Numbered from the stretch's first letter, positions 44,258 through 56,279 are shown. The stretch is 64,000 nucleotides of DNA from a bacterium (GCA_023150945.1 JAKLJX010000021.1:56254-120253), one strand, 5' to 3'. Notes: generated by a model not told the origin, from the letters alone. Translations and numbers: made by a program.

Positions 44258-46192
44258 ATGTTTGGGAAGAACAGGAAGTTTTTCCTGCACCTGCCGCTGC
44301 GCTTGCGGCCGTGGACCGGCGTTGTTCTCGCCGGCGTCTTGGCAGTGCTGGCGCACACGAGTTTGTGGTCGGCCACGCGCATCGTAAAACCGGGCGAGAG
44401 CATCAATGCCAAACTGGCGGGCATGCAGCCGGGCGATACGCTGTTGGTGCGCGGCGGCACCTACAACGAAGCGATTACGCTGCCGGTGAGCGGCACCGCC
44501 AGCCAGCGCCTCGTCCTGCGCGGCTATCCCGGCGAGAAGCCGGTGATTGCCACGGCCGGCACGATGCTGAGCGCTAGCAAGTCCTACTGGCTGATCCGCG
44601 ATTTGGTATTCGATCATCAGGGCGATGCTTCCGATGCCATCAAGATCAGCGGCAGTTTCATCACGCTGCGCAATTGTGAGCTGCGCAACGGCAAGCGCGA
44701 CGGCATCGAAGGCGGAGGCAGCAGCAGTGACGTGACCATCGAAAACTGCGTGATTCGCGACTTCGTCTGGCAGGCGGGCAGCGATGCCCACGGCATCGTG
44801 CTGAATCCCGGCGCCCGGCGCTGGCGCATCCTCAACAACACCATCTACAACTGCGGCGGCGACGGCATTCAACTCTATGCCGATGACAAAACCGAGATCG
44901 CCAACTACTCCAAAGACATCACCATTTCCGGCAACCTCTTCTACACCACACTCGGCAGCAACAGCGAAAATGCACTCGACTTCAAGGGCGTTGACGGCTG
45001 CGTGGTGGAGGCCAATGAGATGTATGGTTTCGAAAACAAGGCCTGGGTCACGCAGAAGGGCTGCCGCAACATCACTGCCTCGAACAACTTCATTCACGAC
45101 AGCCAGCGCGGCATGGAATTCCGCGGCGAGGGCGGCAAATCGCAGACGAACATCCGGCTGCTGCGCAACGTGCTGTACAACATCCGGCAGTATTACGCCA
45201 TCAAGTTTGACGACGTCGCCAACGTCGAGATTCTGCACAACACGCTTTCCAACGTGTCCGCCAGCTCATTTCGCATCGAGGGCAATGGTTTGAGCGGCGC
45301 AGTGGTGCGCAACAATCTCATTCACCAAAGCGGCGCGGTTTCAATCGCCGGGCCGTTCTCCGGCCAGGTCGATCACAACGGCTGGTTCAATGCCGAGGCC
45401 AAGGATTGGCAGGGCACCGGCGACGTCAGCGGCAGCGATCCGCGCTTCAAGAATGCGGCGCAGGCCAATTTCGAGCTGCAAACCTCGAGTCCCGCGCGCG
45501 ATGCCGGCATCGACCTCGGCCTGCCGTATGCCGGCGCAAAACCGGATTTGGGCGCGTTTGAGCTGGGCGCGGCCACGCCCGTGGTGTTGATGGCCTTCTC
45601 GGTGGAACCCGCGCCGACCGGCGCCCGCCTGCGCTGGCGCACCGCGTCGGAGCAGAATCTGCTCGGGTTCGAGTTGGAGCGCAGAACAAGCTCCGGCGAT
45701 TACACCAAGCTCGCCTTCATCGCGGCAGCGCATCCGGCCGCTGCAACCGGTGAGTATGAGTTCGTGGATGCCACCGCCGATCGTGGTGAATACGCTTATC
45801 GCCTCAAGCAAATCGACCATGACGGCCAGGCGCGCTACTCCGGCGAAGTGACGATCGCCCTGGGCCCGCCGGCGACCTTTGCCTTGCATCAAAACTTCCC
45901 AAATCCCTTTGCCGCCACCGCGGGAGCCAGCGGGAAGGAGGCCGGCACACGGATCGCATTTGATCTGAGTGAAACTGCGGAAGTGAATATCTCCATCTAC
46001 AATCTGCTCGGCCAAAAAGTGAGCACGCTCACCGACACGCTCACGCCCGCCGGCCGGCATCTCCTCGCGTGGGACGGCCGTGGCGACAACGGCGAGGCGA
46101 TGGCCGCGGGAACGTATCTCTGCCGCATGCTCGTGAGCCAGCGCGGCGTCGTGAAATGGACGGAGGTCCGGCGCATGACCCTGGTGCCGTGA
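44258..46192 (+). CDS. Secreted right-handed beta-helix protein with C-terminal sorting domain
   Basis: ATG 44258 follows AGGAG. Product 644 residues with an N-terminal membrane/signal segment (GVVLAGVLAVLAHTSLW). The next 400 residues show parallel beta-helix rungs (ITLRNCELRNGKRDGIEGG, VTIENCVIRDF, WRILNNTIYNCGGDGIQLY, NIRLLRNVLYNI), as in pectate-lyase-like or alginate-epimerase-like proteins. A Ig-like/FN3-like part follows (AFSVEPAPTGARLRWRTA) and then the terminal module NFPNPFAATAG, INLLGQKVSTLT-type strands and AWDGRGDNGEAMAAGTY, the FlgD-like sorting tail. It is probably exported to the surface and acts on or binds polysaccharide. No catalytic site is assigned. Confidence 0.82.
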   Translation: MFGKNRKFFLHLPLRLRPWTGVVLAGVLAVLAHTSLWSATRIVKPGESINAKLAGMQPGDTLLVRGGTYNEAITLPVSGTASQRLVLRGYPGEKPVIATAGTMLSASKSYWLIRDLVFDHQGDASDAIKISGSFITLRNCELRNGKRDGIEGGGSSSDVTIENCVIRDFVWQAGSDAHGIVLNPGARRWRILNNTIYNCGGDGIQLYADDKTEIANYSKDITISGNLFYTTLGSNSENALDFKGVDGCVVEANEMYGFENKAWVTQKGCRNITASNNFIHDSQRGMEFRGEGGKSQTNIRLLRNVLYNIRQYYAIKFDDVANVEILHNTLSNVSASSFRIEGNGLSGAVVRNNLIHQSGAVSIAGPFSGQVDHNGWFNAEAKDWQGTGDVSGSDPRFKNAAQANFELQTSSPARDAGIDLGLPYAGAKPDLGAFELGAATPVVLMAFSVEPAPTGARLRWRTASEQNLLGFELERRTSSGDYTKLAFIAAAHPAAATGEYEFVDATADRGEYAYRLKQIDHDGQARYSGEVTIALGPPATFALHQNFPNPFAATAGASGKEAGTRIAFDLSETAEVNISIYNLLGQKVSTLTDTLTPAGRHLLAWDGRGDNGEAMAAGTYLCRMLVSQRGVVKWTEVRRMTLVP

Positions 46193-46272
46193 AGCCGAAC
46201 CGGTTTGCTTTGCTTCACCTGCGCCGCGAGTTTCTTTACTTCACACTCAACAGCCAACTTTGCGAAACCACC

Positions 46273-47577
46273 ATGCCGAACCTATTTCTCGCTGCCTTGC
46301 TGGCGATCAGCGCCGCCAGTGTCGCGCTGTATCGCGAAATGGACCGTCCCGCGGACGGCAACGGAGTGTTGGACTCCGTGGCGCTTTGGGTGGCGCCCAA
46401 TCCGGCGGAAACCATTCTGTTCACCACGGACAAATCCAAGAACACCGTCCTGCAACACAATCCTCTCAAGGGAAAATTTCTGGGGCGCTTGGCCGGCGGC
46501 GGCACCGGCGCCGGCCAGTTGAGCTATCCCAACGGCATTGCGGTCGGCTACAGCATTCGCGTCAACAACACTGCCAGTGATGTTCTGTTCGTGGTCGAGC
46601 GCGACAACCATCGCGTTTCGATGTTTTCCCTGCCGGCGCAGAAATTCCTGGGGCACTTTGGCGCCAATGATCTGGAGGAGCCGTACGGCATCGCGCTGTA
46701 TTGGAAGGGCAGCCAGTTGCAGGCGTGGATCACCGAGACCGGCACGGCGCCGGATCGCGTCTACGTTTACAGCATTGCCGCCAGCGGTGAGAGCCTGGCC
46801 GGCAAGCTCGATTTCTTTTTCAGCACTGCCGGCGTTTTGGAATCCATCTTGATCGACCCGGTGCACCAGCGCGTCTTGCTCTGCGATGAAGGCGAGGCCA
46901 GCGACGTGATGGTTTATGACATGAAGGGGAACCTGCAGCAACGCTTCGGCAAGGGCTTGTTCGTCATCGATCCGGAGGGCATGGTGTTGTATGATTTAGG
47001 CGGCGGCAACGGTTATATCATTATCGCAGATCAAAACGCCAGCCCGACTGAGTTTGAAGTGTTCGACCGTCGCACGTTGACTTCACTGGGCAGTTTTTCC
47101 GGCGAAACCAAGGGCACCGACGGTACGACCTTGACGCAAGCAGCACTGCCCGGCCTGCCCAGCGGATCATTCTACGCGGTGCACTCCGACAAAGCCGTGC
47201 ACGTTTATGACTGGGCCAATATCGCCGCAGCGATGAAACTCACCACGCGGGTTGCTTCACCGCGCACCGCGGTCGAAGAGCGCAGCACGGCGGCGCCGTC
47301 GCAGGCACAAATTCTGACGAACTATCCCAACCCCTTCAATCCCGCCACCACGCTCTGCTATCGCGTCGAGACATTTGCGCCGGTGCGGCTCGAGGTTTAT
47401 GACGCGCAAGGCCGGCAGGTCGCGCGCCTGGTCAACGCCACCCAACCGCCGGGCGAGTATCGCGCCGTCTGGAATGGCCGCGATGCCGCGGGCCGAGTCG
47501 TTGCCTCAGGCGCCTACTTCGCGCGATTGACCGTCGGCAATGCCGTGCAGCATCAGGCCATGCTGCTGCAAAAGTGA
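46273..47577 (+). CDS. Secreted phytase-like/NHL-type beta-propeller with C-terminal sorting domain
   Basis: ATG 46273 gives a short hydrophobic N-terminus (LFLAALLAISAASVAL) and 434 residues; a longer frame from 46069 would overlap the upstream gene. Blades such as VALWVAPNPAETILFTTDKS, LSYPNGIAVGY, DVLFVVERDNHRVSMF and EEPYGIALYW resemble phytase-fold and NHL propellers. Near the end NYPNPFNPATTL, VYDAQGRQVARLV and WNGRDAAGRVVASGAYFARL form the FlgD-like sorting module. Phosphatase activity is not assumed. It follows the beta-helix gene by 80 nt and may belong to the same operon. Confidence 0.75.
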   Translation: MPNLFLAALLAISAASVALYREMDRPADGNGVLDSVALWVAPNPAETILFTTDKSKNTVLQHNPLKGKFLGRLAGGGTGAGQLSYPNGIAVGYSIRVNNTASDVLFVVERDNHRVSMFSLPAQKFLGHFGANDLEEPYGIALYWKGSQLQAWITETGTAPDRVYVYSIAASGESLAGKLDFFFSTAGVLESILIDPVHQRVLLCDEGEASDVMVYDMKGNLQQRFGKGLFVIDPEGMVLYDLGGGNGYIIIADQNASPTEFEVFDRRTLTSLGSFSGETKGTDGTTLTQAALPGLPSGSFYAVHSDKAVHVYDWANIAAAMKLTTRVASPRTAVEERSTAAPSQAQILTNYPNPFNPATTLCYRVETFAPVRLEVYDAQGRQVARLVNATQPPGEYRAVWNGRDAAGRVVASGAYFARLTVGNAVQHQAMLLQK

Positions 47578-47688
47578 CAGCTTGAGCAATCGCTTGCAAT
47601 TCCCGCCGGGATTCTTATATTTTCGCTGACCAATCCTCCTGCCAACCCGGAGGCTGAATCATAATCGGAATTGCAACCTCACTATTGC

Positions 47689-48279
47689 ATGACTTTTCGA
47701 CGCGTACTGCTGGCCTTGTCCCTCTGCGCCGTCCCGCAAGCCGCCCTGCCACAAGCCGCCGTTCAACTCCATTGGACGCCAAACCTGGAAAGCGATCTGT
47801 GTTGCTACCTCGTTTGTCGCGACACCATCCCCGGCACCGCCAACGCCTTCGCTTGGGTGGCGAAGTCGGATTCCAGCTTCGCAGATCTCAATGTGATTCC
47901 GGGAAAAGTCTACTATTACAGATTGATCGCGGTGGATGATCGCGGCAATCAGAGTGAGCCTTCGGCGGAAGTGCGGGCGATCGCCAGTCCGCGTTCACGG
48001 CGTACCTTCGAACTGGCCCCGAATTACCCCAACCCCTTTCGCTTTTCTACTGCGATCGTCTTCTTTCTGCCACAGCCGGCGCGGGTCGAGCTTGCCATCT
48101 TCAATCTGCTCGGCCAGCGCGTTCGCACATTGCTCGAGGAAAACAGGAACAGCGGCAATCATCGTGTGTATTGGAATGGACGAGATGATGCCGGCCAGCC
48201 GGTGGCGGGCGGAGTGTACTACTATCGCCTGCGGGCGGGAAATGTCAGCCAGGCGGGAAAGGCGCTGTTCTGGCGCTGA
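47689..48279 (+). CDS. Small secreted FN3-like protein with C-terminal sorting domain
   Basis: ATG 47689 gives a signal peptide (RRVLLALSLCAVPQAALPQA) and a 196-residue product; TTG 47671 is an alternative. The first half is an FN3-like sandwich (VQLHWTPNLESDLCCYLVCRD, YYYRLIAVDDRGNQSEPS). The second half is the sorting module: NYPNPFRFSTAIVFFL, VELAIFNLLGQRVRTLLEE and YWNGRDDAGQPVAGGVYYYRL. So the protein is essentially an adaptor domain plus export tail, without a catalytic part. It converges with the next gene. Confidence 0.78.
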   Translation: MTFRRVLLALSLCAVPQAALPQAAVQLHWTPNLESDLCCYLVCRDTIPGTANAFAWVAKSDSSFADLNVIPGKVYYYRLIAVDDRGNQSEPSAEVRAIASPRSRRTFELAPNYPNPFRFSTAIVFFLPQPARVELAIFNLLGQRVRTLLEENRNSGNHRVYWNGRDDAGQPVAGGVYYYRLRAGNVSQAGKALFWR

Positions 48280-48339
48280 GGCCAACAGCCATCGGGATGA
48301 GAGCAAATTCTCGCTGGGGCGCGGCCGGCCGGCCGGCGC

Positions 48340-49983
48340 TCAAATGCTCAAACCGCGCATTAAGTCAACCGTGCCCCGCAACGTGGTGGGATCAATCCGC
48401 ACGTTGATGCACGCGGCCACGCCGGCGGAAAATGCCCGCCGCAGCGCCGGCACCACGTCTTCGGGTTTTTCCACCCACTCACCGTACCCTCCCAGCGCCT
48501 CCACCACTTTCTCATAATGCGTCTCGGCGAGATCCGTGGCAACCGAGGCTTGCTCCCCCAATAAGGCCACCTGCGGATTGCGAATTTGTCCCCATCCGGC
48601 ATCATTGCCGATGAGCGAGACAATCGGCAGATGGTGGCGAATGGCGGTGTCGAATTCCATGCCGTTGAGGCCGAAGCTGCCGTCGCCGTGCAGGATGAGC
48701 ACTTTGTGATCGGGCTTTGCCAGCTTCGCGGCCAGTGCAAACGAGGGTCCGACGCCGAGGCAGCCGAAAGGCCCGGGGTCCATCCAATTTCCCGGCTGCA
48801 GCACCGGCACCACGCGCGAGGCGCACGCCACAAAATCGCCGCCATCGCCCACCACGATGGTATTTTCATCCACGGCCTTCACCACTTCGGCGAGCAGGCG
48901 ATAGTGATTCATCGGCAGCGCCTCGCTTTGCATCATCTTTTCGAGGCCCGCTTGCTCGCTTTGCTCGACGTGCCGCAGGTGATCGAACCACTCCTGCCGC
49001 AGCGCCACCAGGTGAATGGCCTCGGTCAACTGCTGCAGCACAATGTCGAGACTGCCGGCCAAGCCGACGTCATGCGGCCGGTTTTGGCCGAAAAGCGCGT
49101 CAGTTTTGTCGATCAAGACAACTTTAGCTTTGGGATTGAACCTGCCGTAGCCCAGGCGGAAGTCGAGCGGCGTGCCGATCACGACGATGGCATCCGCTTT
49201 TTTGAAGGCCTCTTTGCGGGCATGTTGGAAGAACAGCGGGTGTGTGGGCGCGAGGCAGCCGCGCGCCAGTCCGTTGAGGAAAACCGGCGCATTGAGCTTG
49301 CCGGCGAATTTTTCGAGGTATTCCTGCGCCTCATCCCACCAGAGATTGCTGCCGCCGAGGATCACCGGCGCATGCGCACCGTTGAGCAAACTCGCGGCGA
49401 TCATGATGCCGTCGCTGCCCGCGGCGGCCGGCTCGGAGCTGAACAGGGCATGCGAACGCTGCAGGTCTTCCGGTTTCACCGGCGCGAGCAAAACATCCAC
49501 CGGCAGTTCGAGATAAACCGGGCCGGGCAGTCCGGCGAACGCCTGGCGCACGGCCGCCGCGACGTATTCGCCGACGCGCTCGGGATCGGTCACGCGGCGC
49601 GCCCATTTGGTGATGGGCTTGAACAGCTCGAGCTGATTCATCTCCTGCAGGGCGCCGCGATCCGACTCTTTCACCGGCGCCGCGCCGGCCAGCACGAGCA
49701 CCGGACTGTTGGCGAAGAAGGCATTGGCCACTCCGGTGATGGCATCGGTGGCGCCCGGTCCGGCAGTGACCACTGCCACGCCGAGCGTGCGCGTTTGCCT
49801 GGCCCAGCCATCCGCGGCATGCGCCGCCGCCTGCTCATGGCGCGTGTCGATCACGCGAATGCCCAGCTTGGCGGCTGCGAGATAGATCGGGGCAATGTGG
49901 CCGCCGCACAGGGTGAAGAGATTTTTGACGCCAGCCTGCTTGAGAACTTGGGCGACCAGCACGCCCGCATTGAGAGGAGACAT
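48340..49983 (-). CDS. ThDP-dependent enzyme of the acetolactate synthase/2-hydroxyacyl-CoA lyase group
   Basis: ATG 49983 has GGAG at 8 nt; upstream frame codons to 50091 are not needed. Product 547 residues. The N-terminal PYR domain has RHEQAAAHAADGWAR with the Glu that activates thiamine diphosphate, VTAGPGATDAITGVANAF and GPVYLELPVD. A middle domain and the C-terminal PP domain follow, with HGDGSFGLNGMEFDTAIRH and NDAGWGQ, the GDG-to-N cofactor motif. Biosynthetic acetolactate synthase normally has a small-subunit partner gene; none is nearby, so 2-hydroxyacyl-CoA lyase or oxalyl-CoA decarboxylase-like activity is also possible. Confidence 0.8.
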   Translation of the reverse strand: MSPLNAGVLVAQVLKQAGVKNLFTLCGGHIAPIYLAAAKLGIRVIDTRHEQAAAHAADGWARQTRTLGVAVVTAGPGATDAITGVANAFFANSPVLVLAGAAPVKESDRGALQEMNQLELFKPITKWARRVTDPERVGEYVAAAVRQAFAGLPGPVYLELPVDVLLAPVKPEDLQRSHALFSSEPAAAGSDGIMIAASLLNGAHAPVILGGSNLWWDEAQEYLEKFAGKLNAPVFLNGLARGCLAPTHPLFFQHARKEAFKKADAIVVIGTPLDFRLGYGRFNPKAKVVLIDKTDALFGQNRPHDVGLAGSLDIVLQQLTEAIHLVALRQEWFDHLRHVEQSEQAGLEKMMQSEALPMNHYRLLAEVVKAVDENTIVVGDGGDFVACASRVVPVLQPGNWMDPGPFGCLGVGPSFALAAKLAKPDHKVLILHGDGSFGLNGMEFDTAIRHHLPIVSLIGNDAGWGQIRNPQVALLGEQASVATDLAETHYEKVVEALGGYGEWVEKPEDVVPALRRAFSAGVAACINVRIDPTTLRGTVDLMRGLSI

Positions 49984-50451
49984 GAGAGGCTCCGGGAAAG
50001 AGGTTTTCACCGCCCTGCCGCTCGGGCCGGTTGCAGCAGCTCGTTCAGGATCTTCCCCAACATCGGCAACCGGCAACCAAGTAAGGGACAACTGCGAATG
50101 AGCAGAGATTAGTGCGAATGGAAAACAAGCACACTCATTGACTTCTGTCGACGTTCAAAGATCTTACTGCCGCAGAAATGAATCCGGCACTGCCAATTCT
50201 GCCTGGTCAAATTCACCTGCGAAACACGAGACACACCAATGATTCTTTCGTGTCTTTCGTGTGTTTCGCGTACTTTTTGTTCCAAGACCAAATGTGTCCT
50301 TGCAAAACCACTACGGCGATGACAACTAATCAAATTTTCCCAAAGAAGCAAGACGGGAAATGGTGCAGGGAAAGAGGGTTGGTGCAAGGCGGGACACAGC
50401 GCCGGGGCGTTGAACACTCCGCCGCCACGGCACTGGCGGAGAGAGGAATGG
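49984..50451. other. Intergenic region with an inverted repeat
   Basis: About 470 bp between two minus-strand genes; no protein-like frame. An inverted repeat is listed separately. A promoter for the ThDP enzyme gene should lie here. Confidence 0.5.
50219..50269. repeat. Inverted repeat with TTCGTGT motifs
   Basis: GCGAAACACGAGACAC at the left faces GTGTCTTTCGTGTGTTTCGC at the right, pairing over about 16 bases with one bulge around an 18-nt centre. Phrases like TTCGTGTCTTTCGTG occur as dispersed intergenic repeats in many environmental genomes; whether it is a terminator or a mobile repeat cannot be told. Confidence 0.5.
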
Positions 50452-51813
50452 CTACAGCTTGTACTTGTGAATCTTGTATCGCATGGTGCGCAGGCTGATG
50501 CCCAAGCGCTTGGCGGCTTCGGATTTGTTGCCGCCGGCACGGCGAATCGCATCCTCCAGCACCAGCTTCTCCGCGGCCTCCATCTTCTCGCGGTAGGTTT
50601 GCCCGCTGGCAATGAAGGAATTGGCGGCGGCATACGGCCGGGCGCGCATGCTGACGGTGAAAGGCAGATGCTCCGGCAAAATCGTGTCGCCCTCGCCCAA
50701 CACGATGCTGTTCTCGATGGCATTCTCCAGCTCGCGCACGTTGCCGGGCCAGTGATAGTTCAGACACATCTGCAGCGCCTCCTCCGACATGCCGGTGACC
50801 GCCTTGTGATTGGCGGCGCTGTATTGCTTGATGAAATGATCGATCAGCAGCGGCACGTCTTCCAGGCGCTCGCGCAGCGGCGGCAGGAAGACCGGAATGA
50901 CATTCAGCCGGTAATACAAATCCTCACGAAACTGATTGTTCAGGATCGCCTGTTCGAGATCGCGGTTGGTGGCGGTGATGACGCGCACATCGACGTGAAT
51001 CGACTCGGTGCTGCCGAGGTGGCTGATCTCCTTTTCCTGCAGCAGGCGCAACAGCTTGGTTTGCACGCTGGCGGAGATGTCGCCGATCTCATCGAGAAAG
51101 ATGGTGCCGCCGTTCGCCAATTCCACCCGCCCCAGCTTGCGCGCGGTGGCGCCGGTGAAGGCGCCGCGCTCATACCCGAACAGCTCGCTTTCCAGCAGCG
51201 TTTCCGGAAAGGCACTGCAACTGATCTCCACCAGCGGCGCGGCGGCGCGCGGGCTGTTGTAGTGAATGGCGCGCGCCACCAACTCCTTGCCGGTGCCGCT
51301 CTCGCCGCGAATCAAAATGGTGGCCTGGCTCTGGGCAACTTTGGCGATGGTGCGAAAGACCTGCTGCATCGCCGGGCTTTTGCCGATGATGCCTTCGTAG
51401 CGGTACTGCTGATGCAGACGGTCACGCAGTTCCTCGTTCTCCTGGCGCAGCCGCTGCTCCTCCTCGGCCTTCTTGAGAATGACGAACAGCTCATCGAGAT
51501 TGAGCGGCTTGGTCAAATACTCGTACACGCCGCGTTTCATCGCCTCCACCGCGTCCTTCACCGAGCTGAACGCCGTCATCACGATCGTCTTCATTTCGGG
51601 ATGAAGCGCGCGGCTGCTCTCGAACAACTGCATGCCGTCGATTTCCGTCATTTTCAAATCGGTCAGCAAGATGTCGAACTGCTCGCGCTCCAGGCTGCGC
51701 ATGGCCTTGCGGCCGCTTTCCACGCCGGTGACTTCGTGGCCCTCCTGCGCGAGAATTTGCACCAAACCCGAGAGCGCGTTGCGATCGTCTTCTGCAATGA
51801 GAATGCGCGCCAT
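50452..51813 (-). CDS. NtrC-family sigma-54-dependent response regulator
   Basis: The 453-residue product has a receiver domain with phosphoacceptor Asp52 (LLTDLKM) and the EDD acidic pocket at 8-10. The AAA domain has Walker A GESGTGKELVARAIHY, the sigma-54 loop ESELFGYERGAFTGAT, Walker B GGTIFLDEIGD and the FREDLYYRLNV and PPLRERLEDVPLL motifs. A Fis-type helix-turn-helix ends the protein (KSEAAKRLGISLRTMRYKIHKYKL in part). All parts are intact, in contrast to the degenerate protein at 27969-29000. The cognate kinase is not in this window. Only 3 nt separate it from the aminotransferase gene. Confidence 0.93.
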   Translation of the reverse strand: MARILIAEDDRNALSGLVQILAQEGHEVTGVESGRKAMRSLEREQFDILLTDLKMTEIDGMQLFESSRALHPEMKTIVMTAFSSVKDAVEAMKRGVYEYLTKPLNLDELFVILKKAEEEQRLRQENEELRDRLHQQYRYEGIIGKSPAMQQVFRTIAKVAQSQATILIRGESGTGKELVARAIHYNSPRAAAPLVEISCSAFPETLLESELFGYERGAFTGATARKLGRVELANGGTIFLDEIGDISASVQTKLLRLLQEKEISHLGSTESIHVDVRVITATNRDLEQAILNNQFREDLYYRLNVIPVFLPPLRERLEDVPLLIDHFIKQYSAANHKAVTGMSEEALQMCLNYHWPGNVRELENAIENSIVLGEGDTILPEHLPFTVSMRARPYAAANSFIASGQTYREKMEAAEKLVLEDAIRRAGGNKSEAAKRLGISLRTMRYKIHKYKL

Positions 51814-51816
51814 GAT

Positions 51817-52968
51817 TCAACCTTGTCTGCTGCTGCTGTCATGATAGGCGTGCTGCATCGCCGCCAGGCCTGCACCCCACTCGAACCGCCAGCCCGCCCC
51901 GGCCAGGGCCATCTCCAGAGCCGCCATCAGGCCGATCTGGTCGAGATGGTCGTAATCACCCATGTGCGTGACGCGAAAGATCCTGCCTTTGAGCTGCCCC
52001 TGCCCGCCGGCCACCGTGACGCCATACTCCTCCCGCAACCGGCTCACCAGCGCCTTGCCCTCCACGCCAGAGGGGACAGTCACGGCGGTCAAAGCGTTCG
52101 ACGGAACTTTGGGGAAGATTGCGAGACCCAGGGCCTGCACGCCGGCGCGGAACGACGCGGCCAAACGCGCATAGTGATTCCAATAATACTCGAGCGAATT
52201 CGCCTGAATGCGGCGCAACGATTCGGCCAGGCTCATGATCGTGGTGACGGCCGGTGTCCACGAAGTCCCGTGCTCCTGCGCGGCTTGACGCGCCGCGGTG
52301 AAATCAAAATAGAAACGCGGCAGCGTGCTGCGGCTGTGCGTTTGCCAGGCCCGCTCGCTGAGCGCGACAAAAGCCAGGCCGGGCGGTGCCATCGCGCCCT
52401 TTTGCGAGCCGGAGACACAGGCGTCGATCTGCCATTCATCAAAATGGAAGGGCAGCACGCCGACCGAGGTGACGCCATCGACCACGAGCAAGGCTTGCGA
52501 GTGCCGGCGCACGATTTCCGCAACGCGCTGGAGGTCGGTGAGGCTGCCGGTCGAAGTTTCACTGTGCGTGCAAAAGACGCCGCTCAAGTGGCGTGTCGTC
52601 TTGATGAGGTTTTCCAGGGCAGTGTAATCGACGGGCTGGCCCCACGGCACTTCCAGCAAGATCACCTGCAAGCCATAGGCCCGGCCCAGTTCCGCCCAGC
52701 GTTCACCAAACTTGCCGCCGGCCAACACCAGCACGGTTTCGCCGGCGCTGAACAGGTTGCACACGCAAGCTTCCATGCCGCCGGTGCCGGAGGCGGTGAG
52801 CACGATCACTTCCTGTTTGGTTTGAAAGAAATATCGCAGGCTGGCCTGCACTTCTTGAAAGAGCTTTTTAAACGCCGGGCCGCGATGGTAGGGAAACATG
52901 GTGCTGGCGGCGAGGCGCACAGCCTCGGGAATTTGTGTGGGACCGGGAGTGAAAAGTCGGGAGCGCAT
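51817..52968 (-). CDS. Class V aminotransferase (alanine/serine-glyoxylate type)
   Basis: ATG 52968 starts the family pattern directly (RLFTPGPTQIPEAVR); the longer frame adds a non-homologous stretch. Product 383 residues, no Shine-Dalgarno visible. PLP enzyme features: SGTGGMEACVCNLFS, HSETSTG, LLVVDGVTSVG and CVSGSQKGAMAPPGL with Lys190 as the cofactor lysine. The C-terminal Arg region VTVAGGQGQLKGRIFRVTHMGDY matches alanine-glyoxylate or serine-pyruvate aminotransferases; phosphoserine or soluble hydrogenase-subunit homologues look alike. It likely works in glycine/serine metabolism. Confidence 0.88.
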   Translation of the reverse strand: MRSRLFTPGPTQIPEAVRLAASTMFPYHRGPAFKKLFQEVQASLRYFFQTKQEVIVLTASGTGGMEACVCNLFSAGETVLVLAGGKFGERWAELGRAYGLQVILLEVPWGQPVDYTALENLIKTTRHLSGVFCTHSETSTGSLTDLQRVAEIVRRHSQALLVVDGVTSVGVLPFHFDEWQIDACVSGSQKGAMAPPGLAFVALSERAWQTHSRSTLPRFYFDFTAARQAAQEHGTSWTPAVTTIMSLAESLRRIQANSLEYYWNHYARLAASFRAGVQALGLAIFPKVPSNALTAVTVPSGVEGKALVSRLREEYGVTVAGGQGQLKGRIFRVTHMGDYDHLDQIGLMAALEMALAGAGWRFEWGAGLAAMQHAYHDSSSRQG

Positions 52969-53066
52969 GGGCGAATTCGATTGAAAGGGTCCAGGGAGCC
53001 GGTGTGCTGTTCTGCAGAGGGCCGGGCAGGCATGAAGCCTCGGCACAATTGCACCGGCGGCTTGGG

Positions 53067-53666
53067 TTACAGTATCTGCTCGATTGCCTGCCACAATTCG
53101 TTACGGCCGAGATTCGTCAACGAGGAGTACATCACCACCTGCTGCACCGCCAACGGCGCGAGGGCGGCCACCATCTCCCGCTGCTGAACGGCGCGCTGAT
53201 TGTTCGAAAGTTTGTCGGCTTTGGTTGCGGCGACGATCACCGGCACTTGCAGTGCCACCAGCCACGCGAGCAACTCCCGGTCGCTGGCGAGCGCGCCGTG
53301 CCGGCTGTCGATGATGGCCACGGCCGCGCGCAGCGTGCGCGCCTGCTTGAAATAGCCTTCAATCAAGCGGCGCCAGCTTTCGCGTTCGGTTTGCGAGACT
53401 TTGGCGTAACCGTAGCCGGGCAAATCGACGAAACAAAAAGGCTTCGGCTTTGTTCCCGTGGGTATCAGGCGATAGAAATTGAGCTGGCGCGTTTTGCCGG
53501 GCGTGCTGCTGGTGTGCGCGAGATGCTTGCGGCCCACCAGCGAATTGAGCAGGCTCGATTTTCCCACATTCGACCGGCCGCAGAAGGCAATCTCCGGCAA
53601 ACCCTCACGGGGAAATTGCGCCGGCTGAGCAGCGCTGATGATGAACTCCGCGGCAGCTATTTTCAT
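53067..53666 (-). CDS. engB: EngB/YsxC ribosome-assembly GTPase
   Basis: ATG 53666 (199 residues) is favoured over upstream codons because homology starts at KIAAAEFIISA. G1 motif GRSNVGKSSLLNSL, the T-rich switch (STPGKTRQLNFY), G3 DLPGYGYAKV, and G4 ATKADKL are all present. Such GTPases help the late steps of 50S ribosome subunit assembly. It follows lon in the same direction, a common order in bacteria. Confidence 0.95.
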   Translation of the reverse strand: MKIAAAEFIISAAQPAQFPREGLPEIAFCGRSNVGKSSLLNSLVGRKHLAHTSSTPGKTRQLNFYRLIPTGTKPKPFCFVDLPGYGYAKVSQTERESWRRLIEGYFKQARTLRAAVAIIDSRHGALASDRELLAWLVALQVPVIVAATKADKLSNNQRAVQQREMVAALAPLAVQQVVMYSSLTNLGRNELWQAIEQIL

Positions 53667-53799
53667 GGGAACCGTTTGAGCAACAGGGAAAGTTGCCTGC
53701 CGCGAAAGAACCTCCCGTACGATCAACTGCGGGCAGGCGGCTGCGGCGCGCGGCCCTCTCCGCGGTCAGGCGGTGCGAACGAGGCCGGGTAGTGGGACT

Positions 53800-56247
<2,448 letters not shown>

Positions 56248-56279
56248 GGGCAATCGGGATTCCCCCGTTTCGAGGCGCG

